Source of the DNA: Actinomycetota bacterium
Lineage (GTDB): Bacteria > Actinomycetota > UBA4738 > HRBIN12
Reading direction: 5' to 3'
DNA: 7,556 bases
NCBI GenBank assembly: GCA_004366195.1
Contig: SIRV01000226.1
Span: 1-7,556, forward strand
Position 1 is the stretch's first letter. Every line of letters starts with the position of its first letter. The notes beneath the pieces were generated by a model. That model saw nothing but the letters and a program-made list of their open reading frames with translations. It made no database searches and was not told the DNA's origin. Positions 1-6,656 of the stretch are shown here, in pieces. The translations under genes and the position numbers were made by a program.

Positions 1-1
1 C

Positions 2-187
2 CGGGCTGGCCTGCTCCCGGCGGCGCTCGCGGAGCGCCTCGCCCCCGCCGCGGGGCTGCGGAACGCCCTCGTCCACGACTACGCCGACATCGACGACGCG
101 CGTGTCCACGCCGCCATCCCCCTGGTCCTCGACGGCTTCCGGGAGTACGCGCGCTCGGTCCAGGCCTGGCTCGAACGCCACGGGTAG
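2..187 (+). CDS. hepT: HepT-like ribonuclease toxin (DUF86), C-terminal part, 5' end outside window
   Basis: The open frame from base 2 to the TAG at 185-187 gives 61 residues with no start codon, because the gene begins left of the window. Residues 20-27 read RNALVHDY, which is the RX4HXY motif of HEPN/HepT (DUF86) toxins; R20, H25 and Y27 are the expected active-site residues. The preceding LAERLAPAAGL and following DIDDARVHAAI...FREYARSV segments also fit the last helices of the family. HepT proteins are HEPN-superfamily RNA-targeting toxins normally encoded beside an MntA-type minimal nucleotidyltransferase antitoxin that neutralises them by modifying the toxin. That partner is not visible here and would be expected just upstream. 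The catalytic motif is intact, so this end of the gene shows no sign of decay. Family assignment is confident; toxin activity is inferred. Confidence 0.88.
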   Translation, partial: RAGLLPAALAERLAPAAGLRNALVHDYADIDDARVHAAIPLVLDGFREYARSVQAWLERHG

Positions 188-264
188 GGCTCGGCCTGGG
201 ACCGGCCCAACGAGCGACCCCCCGTCCAAGGACACGGTCCGGTTCGACAGGAAGGAGAGAGAGC
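188..264. other. Short intergenic stretch after hepT
   Basis: These 77 bases separate the hepT stop from the next start. They contain a weak GGCC...GGCC inverted repeat just after the stop, without a T-run, so I do not call a terminator. Near the right end they hold a strong Shine-Dalgarno sequence for the next gene. I see no convincing TANNNT promoter box. Confidence 0.4.
250..259 (+). promoter_or_regulatory. Ribosome binding site for the disrupted gene at 265
   Basis: GGAAGGAGAG lies five bases before the ATG at 265. It is the purine-rich sequence that identifies this ATG as an original start even though the frame it opens hits TGA after three codons. Confidence 0.6.
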
Positions 265-599
265 ATGTTTCTCTGAAAGGCCACCGTATAGCAGGGGGGC
301 CACGGCAATCGTGTTGGCCTTCATCGGGGTCGCGAGCCTCACGGTCCCAGGCGCGATGGCTCACTCACGCGGGGGTGTCGCTCCGGACGACGAGCGTGCG
401 CATCCCGAACTGCGGCCGGACGGTGACGTGGAAGTTCACCAACCCCTTCGGCTATCCATGGACGGACGCTCAGAAGGAGCGGGTGCGGGCGGCCTTCGCC
501 GAGTGGGAGACGCGCGACGACGTCGACGGTGGGAGGCCAGGGTGGACGTCGTCGCGGCGAGGGCGAACGAGATGCGCGGACGGGTCGTCGCGTTCGTGA
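265..599 (+). pseudogene. Disrupted, truncated secreted protein (matrixin-like N-terminus?)
   Basis: A strong ribosome binding site precedes ATG at 265, but the frame stops at once (ATG TTT CTC TGA). Removing one T from the run at 268-270 gives a start followed by ATAIVLAFIGVASLTVPGAMA, a good Sec signal peptide with an AMA cleavage site. Removing one further G from the run at 371-375 joins this to VRIPNCGRTVTWKF and DAQKERVRAAFAEWE. With both corrections the product is about 110 residues, ending at TGA 597-599. The segment with an aromatic patch followed by an amphipathic helix ending AFAEWE resembles the start of secreted zinc proteases of the matrixin kind. The HExxH metal site that should follow is absent, and the next gene begins inside the tail. 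I therefore read it as a truncated remnant. The secreted nature is well supported; the protease relationship is a guess. Confidence 0.45.
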
Positions 600-1830
600 T
601 CGCGGGAGCGGTCGCCGTGGGGGGCGTCGGGTCCCGCTCCGCTTCCTCGGGGACCTCGGCGGGTCACCCCCGTCCGCGCCGCGCCCGACCTGCCATGGCC
701 CTACTGCGCTCCCGACGCCGAGCGTCCCGCGCCATCGCCGACACCGTGGCCGGAGCTCCCCGCCGAGCCGAACGTCCTGGTGGACCCGGCCCCGGCGCCG
801 CTCGCGGATCTCATCGTCACCGTGGACGGCGCGGAGCCCGGGCCCGGCGGCTCGTACCCGCTCGCGCCGGGGCTCGCGCCCGCGACCGTCCGGGTGCGGG
901 AGGTGGACTGGGACGCGGCAAAGACGAGCGGGATCGCGCCGGGCGACGAACTCTGGCTCGGCGCGCCGGCCGAGCTCCTCTCGACGGGGGCGGCCGAGAT
1001 CCTCCTCGGCCTCGGCGAGCGGCGCGCGGACGGGCTGTGGAGCGTGCGGTTCGCGGTGGCGCCCTCCGGTCAGGGTGCGACCGTGATCGGTCCCTCACCC
1101 TTCGCGGAGCGGCAGACCGCGATCCTCGAGGCCTTCCGCACCTCCGAGGACAACCCCGCATCGGGTGCCAGCGCGCGGGATCTCATCCTCGCCTGGAACG
1201 AGGAGGTGGCCCGGGGCGGCGGGCCCATCGGGGAGGCGTGGGAGCGGTTCGTGGGTGAGGTCGTCCTCGGGCACGTCCCGGACCCGGCGCCGGGGACGCG
1301 CGCCTGGGTGGGATGCCGCCCCGCCGACGTGCCGGAGCGTGCTCGACGCGCCCGAGGACGTGCGCCGCAGCCTCACGTTCGGGACCGTCTGGGTGCGCGT
1401 GCCGGCCGCATGGGCGGGGGTGTCCGACGCGGCCCTCTGCCCCCAGATCTCGCTCGGATCGGTCGGGTGCAGCGTGCTCCCGCGCAGCGCGGCCTGGCCC
1501 TACGTACGCTTCGACGAGGCCTACGCCGCGCCGGGTGAGCCGGTGGACATCCGGGTCGCTCACCTGGTCGAGGACGGGGCGGTGAGCTGGGTCGAGCGGC
1601 GGACCGTGGCCAGGATCCCGTACAGGGCCTTCACCGAGACCGGCATCTCGCTGGTGGATCTCGCGGCCACGGGGGCCACGATGACGAGCTACGCGGATCT
1701 CGCCCTCGGCGCGGATCCCGATCGCGTGCCGATCCAGGTCCTGGGGCCGGTCCAGGAGGAGAAGCTCCTCCTCGATGCCCCGCAGGCCTCCCCCGACGTC
1801 GAGGACTGCCGGCAACCGTGCGAGGCCTGA
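572..1830 (+). pseudogene. Secreted cysteine-containing protein of unknown function, frame disrupted twice
   Basis: Coding signal runs through three frames. ATG at 572 opens MRGRVVAFVIAGAVAVG, a Sec signal peptide. Dropping one G from the run at 619-624 continues it into a Pro-rich mature start with PDLPWPYC, then the frame starting around 630 that runs to about 1320. Dropping one C from the run near 1316-1320 moves to the frame containing SVLDAPEDVRRSLTFGTVW and ending at TGA 1828-1830. The corrected length is exactly 418 residues plus stop. Several cysteines (YC, GCR, LCP, VGCS, DCRQPC) suggest an exported disulfide-bonded protein. There is no lipobox and no membrane helix beyond the signal peptide. 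I recognise no catalytic motif and no family. Its last 13 bases overlap the start of the next gene, suggesting translational coupling and one operon. The two disruptions could be sequence errors or real inactivation. Confidence 0.5.
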
Positions 1831-2269
1831 CCCGGGATGCGCTCGCAGTGGTCGCTCTGGCCGGGCACCTCGTGGCAGGCGTGGCCCTCTGCGTCGGCTC
1901 CGCCCTCGTCTGGGGGTACCTCGCCCGGGGTGGCCCTACGGTCGTGGTCCAGCCCTGGGATGTCCGGAGGTACGAGACCTGGTCCGGGCGCGTCGCGCTC
2001 ATCGCCGGCATCGCGCTCCTCACGCTCGCGGGCTACGGCCTGCGGGCGAGGGGGGTGCCCCGCAATCTCTGGGTGTGGCTCGCGGCGGCCTCGACCCTCG
2101 CCGTCATCGGCGTCCTCGCCTGGACCGCGGAGATCCCCGACTCCGATCCGGGCACGGTGATCTACCGGTTCGGGACCGGCTACGCGGTCTCGGTCGGCGA
2201 GCCGCCCTCGCGGTCGCCTCGTCGGCGCTCGGGCTCGCGGCGCGGCGGCGTTCCCGCTCCCCGGGGTAG
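1818..2269 (+). pseudogene. Small four-helix membrane protein, frame disrupted near its last helix
   Basis: A GTG at 1818, overlapping the preceding gene's stop, opens a hydrophobic protein. Helices lie at about residues 9-36 (LAVVALAGHLVAGVALCVGS), 56-74 (VALIAGIALLTLAGYGL) and 82-99 (LWVWLAAASTLAVIGVLAW). After YAVSVG near base 2195 the frame turns hydrophilic and Arg/Ser-rich. The frame two bases over continues AALAVASSALGLAARRR and stops at TAG 2267-2269. Adding one base around 2190-2203 restores YAVSVG-x-AALAVASSALGLAA, a convincing fourth helix followed by a positive cytoplasmic tail, for 150 residues in total. As written, the first frame has no stop and runs on into the ribonucleotide reductase. 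The function is unknown. The neighbours suggest it was the last gene of the small secreted/membrane operon. Confidence 0.55.
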
Positions 2270-2272
2270 GCT
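2267..2272 (+). promoter_or_regulatory. -10 box of a leaderless promoter for the class II reductase
   Basis: TAGGCT fits the TANNNT -10 consensus and is followed by seven bases and then GTG at 2280, so transcription would begin at or next to the start codon. Its first three bases are the TAG stop of the upstream membrane gene. I see no good -35 hexamer, which is common for such promoters in GC-rich bacteria. Confidence 0.5.
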
Positions 2273-2279
2273 TGCCCTC

Positions 2280-4391
2280 GTGGGCGCGAGCGTGCGGGCG
2301 CCGTTCCGCGAGGTCCGCCGGCGCGACGGGACCCTCGCCCCGTTCGACGCCGACCGGATCGTCGAGGCCGTACTCGGCGCCCTGCGCGAGACCGGGCGGC
2401 CGGAGCGCGCCCTCGCCGAGCGCGTGACCCGGGCGGCGATCGAGGCCCTCGCCGCCCGCGGGACCGACCGGGCGCCCGAGCTCGAGGAGATCCAGGACGA
2501 GGTCGAGCGCGCTCTCATGGAGCTCGGCTTGGCCGACGCCGCCCGGGCCTACGTGCTGTACCGCAGGCGGCGAGCCGAGCTGCGCGAGGCCAAGCGCCTC
2601 CTCGGGGTCCGCGACGAGCTGAAGCTGCCGCTCAACGCCGTCACGGTGCTGAAGGAGCGCTACCTCCTCCGCGACGACGAGGGGCGCGTGGTGGAGTCCA
2701 CCGGGGAGATGATGGACCGCGTCGCCCGCCACGTCGCCGCCGCCGAGGACGCGTTCGAGCCCGGCGCGTCGGACCGGTGGGCGGAGGCCTTCTCGCGGAG
2801 CCTGCGGGCCCTCGAGTTCCTGCCCAACTCGCCCACGCTGATGAACGCGGGCACACGCCTCGGCCTGCTCTCGGCGTGCTTCGTGCTGCCGGTGGAGGAC
2901 TCGCTGGAGTCCATCTTCACGACGCTGCGGGACATGGCCCTGATCCACCAGGCGGGGGGCGGCACCGGGTTCTCCTTCTCCAAGCTGCGGCCGGCCGGGG
3001 ACCTCGTGGGGAGCACCCACGGCGTGGCGAGCGGGCCCGTCTCGTTCATGCGCGTGTTCGACGTCACCACGGAGGTGGTGAAGCAGGGCGGCCGCCGCCG
3101 CGGGGCGAACATGGGCGTCCTCGCCGCGACCCACCCCGATATCGAGACCTTCGTCACGGCCAAGCGCCGCCCAGGGATGCTCGAGAACTTCAACCTCTCC
3201 GTCGCCGTCGAGGACCGGTTCCTGCGCGCCGTGGAGCGGGACGGCGTCCACCGGCTCGTGAACCCCCGCACCGGACGGGCGGTGCGCGAGATCCCCGCCC
3301 GCCGCCTCTTCGACCTGATCTGCGAGGAGGCGCACCGGGGCGGCGACCCCGGCCTGCTGTTCCTCGACCGGATCGCCAAGGACAACCCCGTGCCGGCGCT
3401 CGGGCGGATCGAAGCCACGAACCCCTGCGGCGAGGTCCCCTTGCTGCCCAACGAGTCCTGCAACCTCGGCTCGGTGAACCTGGCGCGGATGGCGCGGGGC
3501 GGGCGCCTCGACCTGGAGCGCCTGCGCGCGACGGTGCGGCTCCTCGTCCGCTTCCTCGACGACGTGCTGGAGGTGAACCGCTACCCGACCCCCGCGGTGG
3601 AGGCCGCCACCCTCGCCACGCGGAAGATCGGGGTGGGGGTGATGGGCCTCGCCGAGCTCCTCGCCTCCCTCGGCATCCCCTACGACGACGAGGCCGCGAT
3701 CCGGCTCGGCTCCCGCATCGCGCGCGAGATCCGGGACGAGGCCCGCCGCGCCTCGGCCGAGCTCGCCGCCGAGCGCGGGCCCTTCCCCGCCTACGAGCGG
3801 AGCGTCCTCGCGGCCCGTGGGGGCCCGCCCCTCCGCAACGCCCAGCTCCTCTCCATCGCGCCGACCGGCACGATCTCCGTCATCGCCGGGACGACCTCGG
3901 GGATCGAGCCGATGTTCGCCGTCTCCTACGTCCGGAACGTGCTCGGGACGCGCCTGGTCGAGACCAACCCGTTGTTCGAGCGGATCGCGCGCGACCGCGG
4001 CTTCTACTCCGACGACCTCATGGCCGAGATCGCCCGCACCGGCGGGATCCGCGGCAACCCCCGCGTGCCCGAGGACGTCCAGCGGGCCTTCGTGACGGCC
4101 CTCGAGATCGCGCCCGCCTGGCACCTGCGGATGCAGGCCGCCTTCCAGCGGTACGTGGACGCCGCCGTCTCCAAGACCGTGAACCTCCCGGCCACCGCGA
4201 CCGTGGACGACGTGCGCGAGATCTACCTCGCGGCCTGGCGGATGCGGGTGAAGGGCATCACCGTCTACCGGTACGGGAGCCGGCCCGGCCAGGTCCTCAC
4301 GTTCCTGTCCGAGGGCGCCGAGCCCGCGCCCCCCGTCGAGGTGGACGCCGAGTACGCCGGCGGCTGCGTCGGCTACGTCTGCGAGCTCTGA
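2280..4391 (+). CDS. nrdJ: Adenosylcobalamin-dependent (class II) ribonucleoside reductase with ATP-cone
   Basis: It reduces ribonucleotides to deoxyribonucleotides in the cytoplasm using a thiyl radical made with coenzyme B12, and so supplies DNA precursors independently of oxygen. From GTG at 2280 the product is 703 residues. Residues 7-97 form an ATP-cone (REVRRRDGTLAPFDADRIV), the usual allosteric on/off domain. The ten-stranded barrel core follows. C200 (LSACFVLP) and C394 (NESCNLGSVNLA) are the expected redox pair. N381, C383 and E385 (NPCGE) are the finger-loop residues, with C383 the thiyl radical position. PTGTIS begins at 528, a phosphate-binding loop. KGITVYRYGSR (658-668) is typical of class II. 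The tail carries C696 and C701, likely to regenerate the active site. No tyrosyl-radical small subunit gene is present. It is shorter than the roughly 950-residue actinomycete NrdJ I know of. The frame is open upstream to 1818, but GTG 2280 follows a -10 box and matches the start of the ATP-cone; GTG 2292 is an alternative. Confidence 0.93.
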   Translation: MGASVRAPFREVRRRDGTLAPFDADRIVEAVLGALRETGRPERALAERVTRAAIEALAARGTDRAPELEEIQDEVERALMELGLADAARAYVLYRRRRAELREAKRLLGVRDELKLPLNAVTVLKERYLLRDDEGRVVESTGEMMDRVARHVAAAEDAFEPGASDRWAEAFSRSLRALEFLPNSPTLMNAGTRLGLLSACFVLPVEDSLESIFTTLRDMALIHQAGGGTGFSFSKLRPAGDLVGSTHGVASGPVSFMRVFDVTTEVVKQGGRRRGANMGVLAATHPDIETFVTAKRRPGMLENFNLSVAVEDRFLRAVERDGVHRLVNPRTGRAVREIPARRLFDLICEEAHRGGDPGLLFLDRIAKDNPVPALGRIEATNPCGEVPLLPNESCNLGSVNLARMARGGRLDLERLRATVRLLVRFLDDVLEVNRYPTPAVEAATLATRKIGVGVMGLAELLASLGIPYDDEAAIRLGSRIAREIRDEARRASAELAAERGPFPAYERSVLAARGGPPLRNAQLLSIAPTGTISVIAGTTSGIEPMFAVSYVRNVLGTRLVETNPLFERIARDRGFYSDDLMAEIARTGGIRGNPRVPEDVQRAFVTALEIAPAWHLRMQAAFQRYVDAAVSKTVNLPATATVDDVREIYLAAWRMRVKGITVYRYGSRPGQVLTFLSEGAEPAPPVEVDAEYAGGCVGYVCEL

Positions 4392-5704
4392 ACCTGGTTC
4401 AGGAGGCGCTCGCGTACGACCGGATCCCGTTCGGGCCCCAGCGCGCCCGGCACGAGCATGAACGCGAGCGTGATCGCCGCGCCGAGCACGCCGGCCCCGA
4501 TCAGGGTCGCGTCCACCCCGAACGTCGAGGCCGCCGGCGCCACGAGGGCGAAGGAGGCCGGCACGCCCGCCGTGGCGAGGAGCCAGTCCAGGCTGGAGAC
4601 CCGTCCCAGCACCTCCTGGGGGACGAGGCGTTGGATCAACGTGACCCAGATCACCATGAGCATCGTGAGACAGGCCTCCGCCGCGAACGCCACCGCCATC
4701 GCCTGCCACAGCGCGACGGCGAGACCGAACCCGGCGAGGAGCAGCATCCCGACCGCCCACGCCAGGTACAGGACCGTGATCGGGCGGCGCGGCAGCCGCC
4801 CGCGCTGACCCATGGAGAGCGCCACCACGACCGCCCCGAAGCCGCCGGCGCCGTAGACCACCCCGAGATCCGAGGCCGATCCGCCGAGGTCGTTCTTCAC
4901 CACGTACGGCAGGAGCACGTCCCACGGACCCCAGGTGAAGAGGAGGCTCACCGTGCCGGCGACCATCGCCGCCCACAGCCACGTCCGGCGCCGCACGAAC
5001 GCGAGGCCGTCGACCAGGTCCCGCCAGGCCGACGGCCGTTCGAACTCCCCCCGCGCGACGGCGCGCGTCCGCATCGCGAGGATCATCGCGGCGGAGAACA
5101 CGAAGGTCCCGGCGTCCACCAGGAACGCCGCCCCGAGCCCCAACCAGGCGATCAGGAACCCGCCGAGGACGGGACCGATGAGCGCCAGGGTGAGGGGCCG
5201 CACGAACTGCGCGAGCGAGTTCGCCTGGACGCGGAGATCGTCGGGGACGATCGTCGGCACGATCGAGGAGAAGGCGGGTCCGAACACCGCCTGGCCGGCG
5301 CCGTACACGACGACGAGCGCCACCAGCCGCGGGAGCGTGAGCGCGCCCGCGAGCGACAGCGCGCCGATGGCGCCGATCGCGACCATCCGTACGAGGTCGC
5401 CGGCGATCATGAGGTGGCGGCGGTCGAGCCGATCCGAGAGCACCCCGGCGACGAGGAGCAGCACGACCTGCGGGATGCTCCAGGCAACCCCGACGGCGGC
5501 GAGGGCCGAGGGCCGGTTCCAGATCTCGTACGCCTGCCAGGCCACCGCGACGGTGTAGATCCCGTCGCCCACCATGGACACGGTCATGCCCGTCCACAGC
5601 AGCCGGAAGTCACGGATGCGCAGCGGACGCAGGATGCCGATGCGATCGGCGAGCTCGGTCTCCCGGCGCACGTCGCCCCCCTCGGTCGGGCCGCCCCGCC
5701 CCAC
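4373..5704 (-). CDS. MFS permease, MFS_3/exporter-like (EntS type)
   Basis: A 443-residue major facilitator protein with about twelve hydrophobic helices. A short cytoplasmic N-terminus ends in PLRIRDFRLLWTGMTVSMVGDG, the usual first helix of the MFS_3 (transmembrane secretion effector, EntS-like) group. Residues 87-99 (GVLSDRLDRRHLM) are the MFS loop 2-3 signature. Mid-protein FGPAFSSIVPTIVPDD and the second-half segment LVPQEVLGRVSSLDWLL are also characteristic of this exporter group. It would expel a small molecule by proton exchange from the inner membrane; the substrate cannot be told. The GTG at 5704 sits seven bases after a TATCCT box, favouring a leaderless start. A second GTG at 5671, behind GAGGGGGG, would give a product 11 residues shorter. 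The gene converges on nrdJ and overlaps its last 19 bases, and no terminator fits between them. The frame is intact. Confidence 0.9.
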   Translation of the reverse strand: MGRGGPTEGGDVRRETELADRIGILRPLRIRDFRLLWTGMTVSMVGDGIYTVAVAWQAYEIWNRPSALAAVGVAWSIPQVVLLLVAGVLSDRLDRRHLMIAGDLVRMVAIGAIGALSLAGALTLPRLVALVVVYGAGQAVFGPAFSSIVPTIVPDDLRVQANSLAQFVRPLTLALIGPVLGGFLIAWLGLGAAFLVDAGTFVFSAAMILAMRTRAVARGEFERPSAWRDLVDGLAFVRRRTWLWAAMVAGTVSLLFTWGPWDVLLPYVVKNDLGGSASDLGVVYGAGGFGAVVVALSMGQRGRLPRRPITVLYLAWAVGMLLLAGFGLAVALWQAMAVAFAAEACLTMLMVIWVTLIQRLVPQEVLGRVSSLDWLLATAGVPASFALVAPAASTFGVDATLIGAGVLGAAITLAFMLVPGALGPERDPVVRERLLNQVQSSQT

Positions 5705-5711
5705 CCCGCCG

Positions 5712-5717
5712 AGGATA
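5712..5717 (-). promoter_or_regulatory. -10 box of a leaderless promoter for the MFS permease
   Basis: Read on the minus strand this is TATCCT, matching TANNNT, with seven bases to the GTG at 5704. It lies in the 46-base gap between the permease and the stop of the upstream gene, so the permease can be transcribed on its own. The -35 region is not recognisable. Confidence 0.5.
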
Positions 5718-5750
5718 CGTGCGCCGCAGCGGAGCCCGACTGCCCGAGGG

Positions 5751-6501
5751 TCAGGCGAGGGGGCGGATGATCTCCGGCTCGCCGCCCGGGCGGTGACCGG
5801 TCACGTCGGCGACGGCGAGCCTCACGTCCTCCCGCACCGGACCCGCCCACCCGCACGAGCACGTGCCGACGAAGTACGGCTCGAACCCGTCCCCCTCACG
5901 GGGACGGACGTCGAGCACCACCGCGTCGTGGTCCTCGAACGGCGCGATCGGCGAGGGCGCCGCGCCCTCTGCGAACCGCCGGGCCCGGGCGCGGAGCCGC
6001 GGGTCGCGGAGGAACCGCACCACCAGGTAGCCTCCGAAGGCCACGAGGCTGCCGAGGAGGAACGTCAGGCGCGGGACGGCGTCTTCGGGCGCGATGGACT
6101 CGATGGGATCGGAACCGGTTCGGGAGAACGTCAAGGACCAGATCACGAACCACATGACGGTCGCGGCCGCCGAGAGGGTCCCGCCGACGATGCGACCGAT
6201 GCTGGGGCGCCGGCCCCGCCGGGGCGACCGGCGTCGTACCGCGTGGCCGGCCAGCGCGACCGCACCCCATGCGAGCAGCCAGTCCATGCCTACCCGCACG
6301 CGCGCCGCGAACCGCTCCCCGAGCGCGTCCGCACGCTCGACGAGCTCCCCGACGCAGATCGCCGCCACCCCCATCACCATGAGCTCGGCGAGCAGCAAAG
6401 GCACCGAGTGGGTGCCGGAACGCGAAGGTGGAGGACCACTCTCTGAAGTCCTCGCGCAGCTCCCTGAACGACTCACGGAGCGACGGCCCGTCGGAGCTCA
6501 T
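5751..6501 (-). CDS. Uncharacterised four-helix membrane protein with C-terminal CxC...H tail, one frame change
   Basis: ATG at 6501 opens a charged N-terminus (LRESFRELREDFREW) followed by FAFRHPLG. That frame then loses sense, while the neighbouring frame supplies LLLAELMVMGVAAICVGELV and everything after it to TGA at 5751. Removing one base, for example from the A-run at 6397-6399, joins them into a 249-residue protein. It has an amphipathic N-terminal helix and membrane helices at about 32-54, 73-90, 103-123 and 143-163. A soluble tail carries C214-S-C216-G-W and H236 (TCSCGWAGPVRE...TGH). CxCGW...H tails recur in small actinobacterial proteins and could hold a metal, but this is inference. 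The family is not recognised. The start is supported by a -10 box six bases upstream. A shorter start in the second frame, near 6420 or later, cannot be excluded if the frame change is real. Confidence 0.6.
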
Positions 6502-6507
6502 GCTGGA

Positions 6508-6513
6508 ACGCTA
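6508..6513 (-). promoter_or_regulatory. -10 box of a leaderless promoter for the 5751-6501 membrane protein
   Basis: On the minus strand this reads TAGCGT, with six bases to the ATG at 6501 and no Shine-Dalgarno sequence between. It fixes the start in the first frame and so supports the view that the downstream frame change interrupts a real gene. Confidence 0.45.
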
Positions 6514-6558
6514 CCGTGGCCTCCGGCGGCGGTCACCTTCCCGGATGGCGGGCCTTCG

Positions 6559-6631
6559 CGCGCCGGGAGGGACTCGAACCCCCAACCTTCTGATCCGTAG
6601 TCAGATGCTCTATCCATTGAGCTACCGGCGC
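6559..6631 (-). tRNA. tRNA-Arg (anticodon ACG)
   Basis: The minus strand folds into a complete 73-base cloverleaf. The acceptor stem GCGCCGG/CCGGCGC is perfect with discriminator G. The D arm is GCTC/GAGC, the anticodon stem TCTGA/TCAGA with loop CTACGGA, the variable loop AGGTT, and the T stem GGGGG/CCCTC with loop TTCGAGT. The anticodon ACG is at 6596-6598 (CGT on the plus strand); its A34 is normally converted to inosine by TadA to read CGN arginine codons. CCA is not encoded. It lies between two minus-strand protein genes and has its own -10 box. Confidence 0.97.
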
Positions 6632-6640
6632 TCGGCCACC

Positions 6641-6646
6641 ATCGTA
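6641..6646 (-). promoter_or_regulatory. -10 box upstream of tRNA-Arg
   Basis: TACGAT on the minus strand ends nine bases before the mature tRNA 5' end, leaving room for a very short 5' leader removed by RNase P. No -35 hexamer is obvious. Confidence 0.45.
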
Positions 6647-6656
6647 CCGCGCCGCT

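Noticed and set aside
188..225. Possible terminator after hepT
   Set aside because: The inverted repeat has only a four-base stem and no T-run.
239..250. A 12-base repeat CCGGTTCGACAG shared with 7336-7347
   Set aside because: At 7336 it overlaps a plausible -35 box, but at 239 no -10 box lies at the right distance. Two copies 7 kb apart in GC-rich DNA are probably chance; not an attachment site.
311..1258. A 315-residue plus-strand frame beginning with a signal-like segment
   Set aside because: Only its first 20 or so residues, and a short segment around 572-625, look coding. The rest is low-complexity Arg-rich sequence while real coding signal lies in other frames.
2205..2279. Cobalamin riboswitch or NrdR box upstream of nrdJ
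   Set aside because: The region is coding for the upstream gene up to 2269 and shows neither a B12-box-like sequence nor an ACACWATATATWGTGT-like site.
1689..5597. A 1302-residue open frame on the minus strand across nrdJ and the permease
   Set aside because: It has no recognisable domain, is extremely Arg/Gly/Asp/His-rich, and is antisense or out of frame to two clearly real genes. Long stop-free antisense frames are expected at this GC content.
2777..5770. A 997-residue open frame on the plus strand
   Set aside because: It is an out-of-frame reading of nrdJ followed by the antisense of the permease; the Arg/Pro/Gly composition is typical of a shadow frame.
6559..6631. tRNA-Arg as an integration site for a mobile element
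   Set aside because: No integrase gene and no second copy of the tRNA 3' end are visible in the window.
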